A stretch of 64,000 nt of DNA from Streptomyces sp. NBC_00440 (GTDB taxonomy: Bacteria; Actinomycetota; Actinomycetes; Streptomycetales; Streptomycetaceae). The notes beneath the pieces were generated by a model. That model was not told the DNA's origin. It made no database searches and saw nothing but the letters and a program-made list of their open reading frames with translations. Location: positions 7,623,501-7,687,500 of the forward strand of contig NZ_CP107921.1 in the NCBI RefSeq assembly GCF_036014215.1, given 5' to 3'. The position numbers and the translations under genes are program-made. This document shows, one piece after another, positions 34,114-42,262 of the stretch; the stretch's first letter is position 1; the number at the start of each line of letters is the position of its first letter.

Positions 34114-34358
34114 GAGCGGCTCCACGTGAGTCGACTGGGTGCGGGGCGAGAGTGCCGGGGCCGCTCACGGCAGGCCGGGCGTCCCCGGTCGATTCTCGCC
34201 CCTCTTCGGGCCCCGTGCGCCCCGTGTGCCCTGTTACGACGATGTGGCGCGGGAATCCGATCCGCAGCACGCGGCGACCCGGCGCAGTGCCGGGCCGGCC
34301 GGTCACACGTCGCGTACGGGGCTCCGGTCGAGCCTCGTAGAATCGTGGTGTGGCATTC

Positions 34359-34388
34359 ATGAGCACTCCGCACTGCTGCTTCCACTGA
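34359..34388 (+). CDS. Putative nine-residue leader peptide MSTPHCCFH
   Basis: ATG to TGA in 10 codons, with tandem Cys codons TGC TGC near the end, about 16 bases after a TAGAAT hexamer. No ribosome site is seen, so it would be translated from a leaderless or near-leaderless transcript. Coding status rests on the context. Confidence 0.3.
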   Translation: MSTPHCCFH

Positions 34389-34447
34389 TCGGGAGGCTGT
34401 GAGGGCGATGCCGGGCGGCGTCGCCCTCCTTGGTGTTCCAGTCGGCC

Positions 34448-34480
34448 GGGCGCCCGGCGGGTCTGCACCGCCGGGCGCCC
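34448..34480 (+). terminator. Hairpin, 13-bp perfect stem
   Basis: GGGCGCCCGGCGG pairs exactly with CCGCCGGGCGCCC around the loop GTCTGCA. It lies 60 bases after the leader peptide and 80 bases before the end of the minus-strand DinB gene, so it could stop either transcript. Confidence 0.65.
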
Positions 34481-34559
34481 ATGGCGACCCCAGTGCCTGC
34501 TGGGCGGTGGTGGCCCGCTGGTTCGGATCAGCGTGTGCGGGTCCGTGGCTCTCGCGGGC

Positions 34560-35069
34560 TCAGGCGCCCACGCTCCCGTCGACACCCTCACGGAGGAAGT
34601 CCGCGTGCCCGTTGTGGCGGCCGTACTCCAGAAGCACGTGCACCATGACCATCCGCAGCGATACCTCCTCGCCCCATCGCGGCTGGTACCCGGTCATGTC
34701 CAGGGACTCGGCCTCCCGCTCGACGCGCCGCGAGTTCCCGGCTTCCGCCTCCCAGGCAGTGAAGGCCTCGTCCCTGGTCGACCGGCTCGCGTCGTACGCC
34801 GCCTGGAAGTCAGTCGTGTCGGACCAGACCATGGGCGCGTCGTTGTCATCGAACACCCGGCGGAACCAGGCACGCTCCACCTCCGCCATGTGCCGCACCA
34901 GGCCGAGCAGCGACAGCGTCGACGGCGGCATCGACTGCTGCCGCAGCTCCTCGTCGGTCAGCCCTTCGCACTTCATGGCGAGGGTCGCACGGTGGTAGTC
35001 GAGGAAAGCCCGCAGCATGTCGCGTTCACTGCCAACGCTGGGCGGCCCCGTGCGGTTGTCACTGGTCAT
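34560..35069 (-). CDS. DinB/DUF664-type four-helix protein
   Basis: A 169-residue protein. Pattern: DMLRAFLDYHRATLAMKCEGLTDEELRQQSMPPSTLSLLGLVRHMAEVERAWFRRVF near the start, and WGEEVSLRMVMVHVLLEYGRHNGHADFLREGVDG at the end. The metal-binding His residues of DinB-like proteins appear in LVRHMAEVERAW and YGRHNGHADFLRE. GAGGAG precedes the ATG. Members of the family include thiol-dependent transferases (mycothiol-dependent in actinobacteria); the precise reaction is unknown. Confidence 0.8.
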   Translation of the reverse strand: MTSDNRTGPPSVGSERDMLRAFLDYHRATLAMKCEGLTDEELRQQSMPPSTLSLLGLVRHMAEVERAWFRRVFDDNDAPMVWSDTTDFQAAYDASRSTRDEAFTAWEAEAGNSRRVEREAESLDMTGYQPRWGEEVSLRMVMVHVLLEYGRHNGHADFLREGVDGSVGA

Positions 35070-35123
35070 GGGTGGCGCTCCTCGTCCGGGCCGGCTAGGC
35101 CGGTTTGCGATGCCGTTCGGCTG

Positions 35124-35150
35124 CCTGGGCCCCCGTAACAGGGGCCCAGG
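35124..35150 (-). terminator. Hairpin, 10-bp perfect stem
   Basis: CCTGGGCCCC pairs with GGGGCCCAGG around CGTAACA. It lies 22 bases beyond the stop of the secreted ricin-type gene on the minus strand. Confidence 0.65.
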
Positions 35151-35171
35151 AACAGCTGCCGGCAACAGATG

Positions 35172-37295
35172 TCAGGAACGGAGCGACAGTACCTGGGCCG
35201 CATCCATGTCCTGTGGGGCGGTCACGGCCCGACCGTGCCTGTCGAGGCTCAGCGCGAGCCCGCTGTAGCGGTTGACCAGGCGGTACGTACCTGTGGCCTT
35301 CGAAGCGCCGCCCTTGGCCGGGGACTTCACGATCTGCTGGAAGTACCACTCGGACGTGGCCGATGCCTTGGCGCCCGCCTTGCCGAGGGAGACAGCGGCG
35401 CCCCAGGCGCGGCCTCCTGTGCCGTCCGCGACGCGCAGCGGTCGGCCGTCGCTTCCGGTGACCGTGCAGAAGCCGTCACCGGTGCTGGTGACCTTCCACT
35501 TCTGGGTCCTGTCGCCGGGCAGCGAGAGCGCTTCGCCGTTCGCGGCCTTGATCTGCTGGGCTTTGCTGCCGGCCGGGGAGGCGGGCAGGTCGGTCTTCGA
35601 CTTGGGGTCGATGGTGATGTCCGCGTACTCACCTGTGTAGGTGTCGCATTCGAACGAGCAGTACGAGCGGAACGTCCTGCCCACCACGCTGGAGGTGGTC
35701 TTCGTCTCCGAGTCGAGGAACCACCGGTACCACGATGCGTTCTGGTTCTCCGCGACGCTGCCGATGTCCTGCCACTTCTGGGTGGCCAGGTCGTCCGTGG
35801 CGTAGAAGTGCAGCGGGGACTTGGTGTTGGTGGCCTGGGCGATGTTGTTCTGCGGGGTGCCGATGTACTTGCCCAGGTAGGCGTTCCAGGTGATGTTCAT
35901 GACGGTCAGCTGTGAGTTGTCCGGCATGGTGCCCTGCGCGACCTGGTCCGCGGCCTTGCCGCCGGTGGACGGCTTGTACTCGTCGGCGGGCGCGGTGTAG
36001 CCGGTGCCGTTGCCGTCCGAAGGGATGATGTTGGACTCCGCTCCGCCGGTGCCCGGCGACTGCCAGGCGCCGTCGTGCCACTTCTTCCATGACGACGGCG
36101 CCATCTTCCGGGAGATGGGGGCGCGCGCCACATGCTGTTGCCAGATGGCACCGCCGCCGGACTTGTTCAGCACCCGGGAGGCGTAGAAGACGTAGAAGTA
36201 TCCCGAGGCGTTGTCCACGTACAGGCGGGGGTCGCCGTCGCCGTAGTTGTAGGTGTCCTTCGGGAACTGGGCGGTGTCACCGCGCTTCGTGCTGTACGGC
36301 GAGGTGATGACGTGGTCCTCGATCGACCAGGTCTTGCCCTGGTTCCTGGACACCGCGTAGTCGATGCCGTCGTAGTGCATACCGTCGCCGAAGGGGCTCG
36401 GTGTGAACTCGTTGTGCACCAGGCCGTACCAGTCACCGCTGGCCGGGTCCACCCACACACCCGCCAGGTCACAGTAGTTGGGCTGGGCGTAGCCGGAGGT
36501 GACCGGAGTCGGGGTGGCCTCCTTGCCGGTGGGGCTGTTGTCGCAGCGCCACGTCGTGTCGTCGTTGCGGTCCTGCGGGTTGGCGGGGTTCACCGCGCCG
36601 GATATCGGGTCGGGCTTCGCGGAGTCGAAGTCGGAGCCGCTGTAGAAGCTCCACGCACGCGGGTCTTTCGCGCCGTACTCCGCGTCCGACTGCTGGTAGA
36701 AGAACCGGCCGTCCTTCGCGGTGAACACCGAGGCCGGGGTGTCGTCGGGGTTGCCGTACTCGACGGGGGCACCGGCCGACAGACTGTACTTCGGGCCGGG
36801 TGCCGACTCGGCGGCCCACTTCTGCACCGCCTGCTTCGGGTCGCACGGGGCGAGCCCGATCCGCGAGTTGTTCGCGACCTGCCCCTGTACGGCCAGACAC
36901 TTGCCGGACTTGGCACTGTAGATCGTGCCGTCGGGCAGGTACTTGTACTTCTGCTCGTTCACCTGAGCGCAGTCGTGGAGCTGGACGAGTGCGCCGTTGG
37001 CATCGGAACCGCCGGTCACGTCAAGGCACTTGCCGAGCACCTTGACGTTCCCGTCGTCCGCCCAGCCGAACTGCTGGGCGGTACCTCCGTTGCAGTCGAA
37101 CAGCTGGATGGCGGTGCCGTTGGCCGTGCCGCCGTCGGCGACGTCGAGACACTTGCCGCCGAGGGTCACCGTTCCGGCGGCGTCGGCGGCTGTGGCGGCG
37201 TTCGCGGTGGGAGGGCCCACCACTCCTGCCGCCAGCACCACGGCGAGCGCGGACGTGGCCGCCAGGGCGGCCCGTCGTCCTGTTCTTGGCTTCAC
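35172..37295 (-). CDS. Secreted ricin-B-type lectin with a propeller-like domain
   Basis: A 707-residue exported protein. A Sec signal peptide ends near residue 35 (TANAATAA). Residues ~40-165 form a ricin-B lectin domain (GGKCLDVADGGTANGTAIQLFDCNGGTAQQFGW with repeats of KCLDVTGG and KCLAVQG; QxW-like ends). The middle ~180-590 has beta-rich GH43/GH-propeller-like segments such as TNVFYQQSDAEYG, DWYGLVHNEF, DPRLYVDNASGYFYVFYAS, and DLGLT-like turns, but I cannot name the family. The C-terminal ~110 residues again resemble a ricin-like fold (TQKWKVTSTGDG). GTG start with AGGAGG upstream. It likely binds and may process an extracellular glycan. Confidence 0.7.
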   Translation of the reverse strand: MKPRTGRRAALAATSALAVVLAAGVVGPPTANAATAADAAGTVTLGGKCLDVADGGTANGTAIQLFDCNGGTAQQFGWADDGNVKVLGKCLDVTGGSDANGALVQLHDCAQVNEQKYKYLPDGTIYSAKSGKCLAVQGQVANNSRIGLAPCDPKQAVQKWAAESAPGPKYSLSAGAPVEYGNPDDTPASVFTAKDGRFFYQQSDAEYGAKDPRAWSFYSGSDFDSAKPDPISGAVNPANPQDRNDDTTWRCDNSPTGKEATPTPVTSGYAQPNYCDLAGVWVDPASGDWYGLVHNEFTPSPFGDGMHYDGIDYAVSRNQGKTWSIEDHVITSPYSTKRGDTAQFPKDTYNYGDGDPRLYVDNASGYFYVFYASRVLNKSGGGAIWQQHVARAPISRKMAPSSWKKWHDGAWQSPGTGGAESNIIPSDGNGTGYTAPADEYKPSTGGKAADQVAQGTMPDNSQLTVMNITWNAYLGKYIGTPQNNIAQATNTKSPLHFYATDDLATQKWQDIGSVAENQNASWYRWFLDSETKTTSSVVGRTFRSYCSFECDTYTGEYADITIDPKSKTDLPASPAGSKAQQIKAANGEALSLPGDRTQKWKVTSTGDGFCTVTGSDGRPLRVADGTGGRAWGAAVSLGKAGAKASATSEWYFQQIVKSPAKGGASKATGTYRLVNRYSGLALSLDRHGRAVTAPQDMDAAQVLSLRS

Positions 37296-37374
37296 TGTTC
37301 CTCCTTGTCAACACGCGGAATCGCAAGTACTGCGGGGAACTGTCCGGAGCGTTCGCTGAGGGGATGCGGAGCGC

Positions 37375-39000
37375 TCAGGTCTTGATGTGGGCCACGAGTC
37401 CGTCGATGAACTCGGCCCAGTCGTCGCGCGTCGCCGGCTTGCCGGGTACGCCGGGGCGGCTCTGCCAGGGCAGCGGGCCGCTCTCCCGCCGGTACTCGAC
37501 ACCGAGCGCGTCGAGCCGGGCCAGATGGGTGCGCAGCCTTGTGCGGAACTCGTCGAAGTCGCGCTCGCCCCGGCTCCACAGCGCCTCCGAGATCGCGCAC
37601 AGGCGCGGGAAGACGTAGTAGTCGACGGTCCGGGGCGAATCCATGTGCTCGGTCCAGATGTTGGCCTGCCCGCCCAGGATCCGGGCCGACTCCTGTTCGG
37701 TGAGCCCTTCGGGGACCGGATCGAAGCCGTACGCGTCCGCGAGCGTCAGCGGCACCGCGAACGGAATGGGCTCGCCGGGCAGCTCCGACTGCCGGTAGTC
37801 CAGATACACCTGGTCGTCGGGGCAGGAGATCACGTCGTACCCCCGGCGCGCCGCAGTGAGAGCACCGGTCATGCCGCGCCAGGAGGCGACCGCCACGCCC
37901 TCGGGGACCTCACCCTCCAGGATCTCGTCCCAGCCGAACACCCGGCGTCCGCGCGCGGCGACATGCGCGCCGATCCGGCCGAGGAACCAGGCCTGAAGCT
38001 CCTTCGAGCCGCCGAGCCCGCGCTCGCGGATCAGTTCCCGGGTGCGCGGATCGGCGTCCCACTGGTCCTTGGGGCACTCGTCGCCGCCGATGCCGATGAA
38101 GGTGCCGGGGAAGAGATCCATCACCTCGTCGAACACTCCGAGGAAGAAGTCGAGCGTCGACTCCTCCGCGTTGAGGATGTTCGTGTTGATGCCCCACCGC
38201 GGGCTCGTCTCCAACTGTGCTCCGCACACACCCAGGTCGGGGTAGGCGGCGATAGCGGCCTGGGAGTGGCCCGGCACGTCGATCTCCGGCATCACGGTGA
38301 TGTGCCGCTGGGCGGCGTACGCGACGATCTCGCGGATGTCGTCCTGGGTGTAGTAACCGCCGTGCGGGCGCCCGTTGTTAAGTGCGTCCGCCGCCGCGCC
38401 GAGCTGGGACTCGCGGCGCCACGATCCCACCTCGGTCAGCCGGGGATGGCGCAGGATCTCCACCCGCCAGCCCTGGTCGTCGGTCAGGTGCAGATGGAGC
38501 GTGTTCATGCGGTGCACGGCCAGCAGGTCGAGGAAGCGCAGCACGTCGTGCTTGGGCATGAAGTGCCGGGCCACGTCCAGCATCGCGCCGCGCCAGCGGA
38601 ATCGCGGGGCGTCCTCGACGGACCCGTACGGAATCGCCCAGGGCACCCCGGCCACCGGGGCCGTGCGGTAGATCTGTGGTGGCAGGAGCTGGCGCAGCGC
38701 CTGGCATCCGTAGAAGACGCCCGCGGTGTCGCCGCCCGCGAGGGCGACACCGTCCGGACCGCAGGTCAGATGGAACCCCTCGGCGGGGAGGCGCGGATCC
38801 AGGGTCAGTGCCAGGGCGGGGCCGGCTGCGTCGGTCACCGGCAGCGGCAGGCCGGTCGCCGGACGCAGCACCGACTGGAGCCAGTGGGCCGTCGGCGCCA
38901 GTTCGCCGGGGGCGGTGATCCGGGTGGACGCGTCCAGGACGAACGCGCCGTCGCCGGGCACAGCCGATATGGGGCGGGGGAGGAGCATGACGGGGGTCAT
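37375..39000 (-). CDS. GH20 beta-N-acetylhexosaminidase
   Basis: A 541-residue GH20 enzyme without signal peptide, so probably cytoplasmic. A GH20b domain (1-125) is followed by the barrel: FRWRGAMLDVARHFMPKHDVLRFLDLLAVHRMNTLHLHLTDDQGWRVEI, HGGYYTQDDIREIVAYAAQRHITVMPEIDVPGHSQAAIAAYP, and the catalytic pair in FIGIGGDECPKDQW (D307, E308). It overlaps the permease upstream by ATGA. Placed after an importer operon with a lipoprotein, it probably splits imported chitobiose or other HexNAc-containing oligosaccharides. Confidence 0.92.
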   Translation of the reverse strand: MTPVMLLPRPISAVPGDGAFVLDASTRITAPGELAPTAHWLQSVLRPATGLPLPVTDAAGPALALTLDPRLPAEGFHLTCGPDGVALAGGDTAGVFYGCQALRQLLPPQIYRTAPVAGVPWAIPYGSVEDAPRFRWRGAMLDVARHFMPKHDVLRFLDLLAVHRMNTLHLHLTDDQGWRVEILRHPRLTEVGSWRRESQLGAAADALNNGRPHGGYYTQDDIREIVAYAAQRHITVMPEIDVPGHSQAAIAAYPDLGVCGAQLETSPRWGINTNILNAEESTLDFFLGVFDEVMDLFPGTFIGIGGDECPKDQWDADPRTRELIRERGLGGSKELQAWFLGRIGAHVAARGRRVFGWDEILEGEVPEGVAVASWRGMTGALTAARRGYDVISCPDDQVYLDYRQSELPGEPIPFAVPLTLADAYGFDPVPEGLTEQESARILGGQANIWTEHMDSPRTVDYYVFPRLCAISEALWSRGERDFDEFRTRLRTHLARLDALGVEYRRESGPLPWQSRPGVPGKPATRDDWAEFIDGLVAHIKT

Positions 39001-39848
39001 CCCTTCACGGCGCCGGCGGACATGCCGGACACCAGCTTGCGTTGGATGATCAGGAAGAAGACGACCACCGGCAGTGAGAAGATCACCGAACCGGCCATCT
39101 GGCCGCCGAAGTCGGTGCCGGTGGCCGGGGTGCTGAAGGAAGCCAGCCAGACGGGCAGCGTGTAGTGGTCCTGGCTCTTCATGAAGGTGTAGGCGACCAG
39201 GTAGTCGTTCCACGCGGTGATGAACGCGAAGATGCTGGACGCGATCACACCCGGCGCGACCAGTGGGAAGAGCACCCGGGTCAGGGTCTGCCAGGTGGAT
39301 GCGCCGTCGAGCCGTGCGGCCTCCTCGATCTCGGCCGGGATCGCGATGAAGAACCCGCGCATCACCCAGATCGAGAACGGCAGCACGGTGGCCACGTACG
39401 CGAAGATCAGCCCGATGTAGGTGCCCAGCAATCCGATCTCGTTGAAGATCAGGAAGGTCGGGATGAGCAGTGCCGTGATCGGCAGCATCTGCACGATCAG
39501 GATCGACACCATGATGGTGCGCCTGCCCCGGAAGCGGAACCGGGACAGTGCCGCCGCGGCGAACGTTCCCAGGACCACGGCGAGCAGCACCGCGCCACCC
39601 ACCACGATCAGGCTGTTGCGCAGATTGGTCAGGAAGCTGGTCTGGTTGATCGCCGCGTCGAAGTTGCGCAGGGTGGGGGAGGACGGCCAGAAGTGCGGGG
39701 TCGGCGTCATCACCTCGGAGCGAGGCTTGAACGCCGTGTTGACCATCCAGTAGACGGGGAAGATCCAGACGAGGCAGAAGAGTACGGCGAGAGTGTTGTT
39801 GAGCCATCCGCCCCGCGGGCTTCCCGCTCGGTATCGGCGGTTCCTCAC
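38997..39848 (-). CDS. Carbohydrate ABC transporter permease, MalG type
   Basis: A 283-residue permease with six membrane segments. EAA loop: AEIEEAARLDGASTWQTLTRVLFPLVAPG. C-terminus RKLVSGMSAGAVKG. The GTG start overlaps the TGA of the upstream permease by four bases, and its own TGA overlaps the ATG of the hexosaminidase gene. This tight spacing places transport and hydrolysis in one operon. Substrate is presumed to be an amino-sugar oligosaccharide. Confidence 0.92.
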   Translation of the reverse strand: MRNRRYRAGSPRGGWLNNTLAVLFCLVWIFPVYWMVNTAFKPRSEVMTPTPHFWPSSPTLRNFDAAINQTSFLTNLRNSLIVVGGAVLLAVVLGTFAAAALSRFRFRGRRTIMVSILIVQMLPITALLIPTFLIFNEIGLLGTYIGLIFAYVATVLPFSIWVMRGFFIAIPAEIEEAARLDGASTWQTLTRVLFPLVAPGVIASSIFAFITAWNDYLVAYTFMKSQDHYTLPVWLASFSTPATGTDFGGQMAGSVIFSLPVVVFFLIIQRKLVSGMSAGAVKG

Positions 39849-40879
39849 AGGTCCTCCCCCGAGCGCAGCAGGTTACGGATGTACACAGCGGTGATCCCCA
39901 GCAGGATTGCGGTGGTGATGACGGACAGGGCCGCGCCCTGGCCGATCCGGAAGGACACGAACGCTGTCTTGTACGCGAAGATCCCCAGCGTGCTCGTAGC
40001 CGAGTCGGGACCGCCGGCCGACACCAGCCAGATCTGGTTGAAGACGTTGAAGTCCCAGATCACCGACATGATCGTGACGAGCAGCAGGGTCGGCCGCAGG
40101 AACGGCAACGTCACCGACCACCACACCCGCCACTCGCCGGCTCCATCCAGTCGCGCGGCCTCCGGCAGCTCCACGGGCAGCTGCGTGAGCGACGCGTACA
40201 GGGTGAGCGCGATGAACGGCACGGCCTGCCACACCACGAGGAGCCAGATCGAGACGTACGCGAGAGAGGCGTTCTGCCCCCAGTCGGTGTTGGTCATGTC
40301 GCCGAAGACGTGCACCTGGGTGAGCAGCCAGTTGACGACCCCGTAGCCGGGCTGGAACAGCCACTTCCACACCAGCGAGGAGGCGACGTTGGGCATGGCC
40401 CAGGCGAAGATCAGTACGACCGTCACCGTCATACGCATCGCGGTGCGCAGCCGGGTGAGCAACTGGGCCATGCCCACGCCGATCGCGACACTGCCCGCGA
40501 CCATCGCCACGGTGAACAGCACACTGCGCAGCAGCGACTTCCAGAACTCCGGGTCGGAGAACATGTCGGCGTACTGCTGAGTGCCGACCATATTGAACTC
40601 GCCCGTGAACAGGGTGCGTTGGTTGTAGTCCGTGAAGGAGGTGAAGACCAGGAACAGGATGGGGGCCACGCTGAAAGCGGCCATCACAAGACCGGCCGGC
40701 GAGAGCAGCCACACCACCGCCCACTGCCGCCGGCGTTTCACCGGCCGCCCGGGCTCTCCCGTACGAGCCGTATCGGGTGGCCCCGCTGCCGGCGCCCGGC
40801 CCGCGGATTCCCGTTCCTCGGTGAGCAGGTCACGGGCGCCGGACACCTGGGGCGGGCCCGCTTCGTCAGCCTGACGCAT
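39845..40879 (-). CDS. Carbohydrate ABC transporter permease, MalF type
   Basis: A 344-residue permease. The first ~50 residues are a hydrophilic Arg/Pro/Glu tail ending KRRRQWAVVWLL, then six membrane segments. EAA loop: PVELPEAARLDGAGEWRVWWSVTLPFLRP. The start overlaps the binding-protein gene by 14 bases. It belongs to the ROK-controlled importer together with the lipoprotein and the second permease. Confidence 0.92.
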   Translation of the reverse strand: MRQADEAGPPQVSGARDLLTEERESAGRAPAAGPPDTARTGEPGRPVKRRRQWAVVWLLSPAGLVMAAFSVAPILFLVFTSFTDYNQRTLFTGEFNMVGTQQYADMFSDPEFWKSLLRSVLFTVAMVAGSVAIGVGMAQLLTRLRTAMRMTVTVVLIFAWAMPNVASSLVWKWLFQPGYGVVNWLLTQVHVFGDMTNTDWGQNASLAYVSIWLLVVWQAVPFIALTLYASLTQLPVELPEAARLDGAGEWRVWWSVTLPFLRPTLLLVTIMSVIWDFNVFNQIWLVSAGGPDSATSTLGIFAYKTAFVSFRIGQGAALSVITTAILLGITAVYIRNLLRSGEDL

Positions 40880-42191
40880 TGAGGGCCTTGTCCACTGCCG
40901 CGTCGAAGATCCGGGCCGCGTCCGCCGGGGACTTCTTGCCGGAAGCGACAGCTGAGAACAACTGGTTGACGGACTTGTCGGCCTCCAGCGACGCCCACTT
41001 CGGGCTCGCCGGGGTGGCCCGGGAGTTCAACGCGGCCTCGAAGAAGCCCTTCTTGAGCGGGGCGGCCTTGGCCATGGCCTTCTTGTTCGCCTCGGAGCTG
41101 TTCGGATTCCAGCCGTCGTGTCCGACGATCCACTTGTCCTGGACGGTGGGGCTCGCTGCGATCTTCATCCACTGGAGCGCCAGATCCTGCTGCTTGCTCT
41201 TGGCCGCCACGCCCCACACGGCGCCGCCCAGCATCACCGGCTGCGCCTTGCCCGAGGTGCCCGGCAGCGGGAAGGATCCCAGGTCGGCGTCCGTGAGCTT
41301 GGGATTGGCCTTCTCGATCTGGGGTATCTGCCCGCTGGTCGCGGTGATGGCGCCTGCCTTGCCGTCGGCGAAGACCTGGAGCTGGTCCGGGTTCATCGTG
41401 TCGACCGTGCGGGAAGCGGGCGCCGAGTACGCGTTCTGGAACTTCTTGAACGCGGCGAGACCGGCCTGCGCCCCGGCGGAACCGAAGCCACCCGTCCACT
41501 TGTCGTTCTTCCGGGTGGCGATCTCGCCACCCGCGTCCCAGATGAACTGCAGGCCGGTGGCCCAGTGCTGGCCGGGCAGATAGAACGGCGAGAAGTCGGA
41601 GGCCTTGTTGGCGGCCTTGACCTTGTCCAGGGCCGCTGTCAGCTCGGCGTAGGTCTTCGGAGCCTTCTTGACACCGGCCTTCGCCCACATCGTCTTGTTG
41701 TAGATCACCGAACGAGCGGCGGCGAAGCCCGGCACGGCGTACAGCCTGCCGTCGACCGTCGAGGGGTCCTCCAGACCGGGCAGCCAGTCCTGTCCCTGCT
41801 TGAGGTCCTTGGCGTACGAGGTCAGATCCATCAGGCCACCACTGGAGGCGTAGCTCGCGACCTGGGTGTTGCCGAGGTCCAGGACGTCCGGCGGGGAGTC
41901 GGTGGCCAGCGCCGTCGTGAGCTTGGTGGCGATGCCGTCCCAGGCCTGGGTCTCGAACGTGACCTTGGCGCCGGTCTTCTCGGTGAACTCCTGCTTCATC
42001 GCCTTGAGCGACTCGGGGGAGTAGTCGTCCTGCATGACCCAGACGGTCAGGGTCTTGCCCTGGCCCTTCGCGCCGGAGACCTTCTGCTCCGCGCCACCGG
42101 AGCCGCCCGCTCCGGAGCCGTGGCAGGCAGTCAGGGTGAGAACCGAGGCCAGGCCGAGGGCGCCGGCCGCGGCGAACCGTGAATGTTTCAT
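40866..42191 (-). CDS. Sugar-binding lipoprotein of an ABC importer
   Basis: A 441-residue lipoprotein. The signal peptide carries a lipobox LTLTAC with the Cys at residue 23. Mature protein shows the family 1 solute-binding pattern (TLTVWVMQDDYSPESLKAMKQEFTEKTGAKVTFETQAWDGIATKLTTALATDSPPDVLDLGN). AGGAG precedes the ATG. It is first of the operon binding protein-permease-permease-GH20 hexosaminidase. The arrangement resembles NgcE/DasA type systems for N-acetylglucosamine or chitobiose; I infer such a substrate only from the hexosaminidase. Confidence 0.92.
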   Translation of the reverse strand: MKHSRFAAAGALGLASVLTLTACHGSGAGGSGGAEQKVSGAKGQGKTLTVWVMQDDYSPESLKAMKQEFTEKTGAKVTFETQAWDGIATKLTTALATDSPPDVLDLGNTQVASYASSGGLMDLTSYAKDLKQGQDWLPGLEDPSTVDGRLYAVPGFAAARSVIYNKTMWAKAGVKKAPKTYAELTAALDKVKAANKASDFSPFYLPGQHWATGLQFIWDAGGEIATRKNDKWTGGFGSAGAQAGLAAFKKFQNAYSAPASRTVDTMNPDQLQVFADGKAGAITATSGQIPQIEKANPKLTDADLGSFPLPGTSGKAQPVMLGGAVWGVAAKSKQQDLALQWMKIAASPTVQDKWIVGHDGWNPNSSEANKKAMAKAAPLKKGFFEAALNSRATPASPKWASLEADKSVNQLFSAVASGKKSPADAARIFDAAVDKALNASG

Positions 42192-42262
42192 CGCAACTCC
42201 TGTGAGTGATGAGGGAGGATCAAGCGGGGGAGGGGCACGCGGGTGTGGACGAATGGCGCGGG

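Larger units (their letters stand above)
34338..34480 (+). promoter_or_regulatory. Orphan attenuator-like element
   Basis: A TAGAAT -10-like hexamer at 34338, then the nine-codon peptide with a Cys-Cys pair (34359-34388), then a hairpin GAGGGCGA/TCGCCCTC (34401-34408 with 34421-34428) and finally the terminator-like stem (34448-34480). The order of promoter, Cys-rich uORF, alternative hairpin and terminator resembles cysteine-responsive attenuators known from actinobacteria. No gene follows on the plus strand, so it is either a small RNA or a relic. Confidence 0.4.
34114..34558. other. Intergenic region with orphan leader element
   Basis: A 445-base gap between two minus-strand genes. Its right half contains a plus-strand leader element (promoter-like TAGAAT, a short Cys-Cys peptide and two hairpins) annotated separately. 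The remainder shows no gene. A plus-strand frame starting after the peptide runs antisense through the DinB gene and is not credible. Confidence 0.5.

Noticed and set aside
34380..34394. TTCCACTGATCGGGA matches the motif B consensus at 13 of 15 positions
   Set aside because: It overlaps the stop of the nine-residue leader ORF far from the island and shows none of the divergent-promoter context; a chance match is more likely, though a genome scan should include it.
34399..34998. 199-residue plus-strand frame after the leader peptide
   Set aside because: It runs antisense through the DinB gene, with no family resemblance.
37375..39807. 810-residue frame covering the hexosaminidase and part of the permease
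   Set aside because: The first 269 residues are a shadow of the permease gene; the GH20 domain begins at the ATGA overlap.
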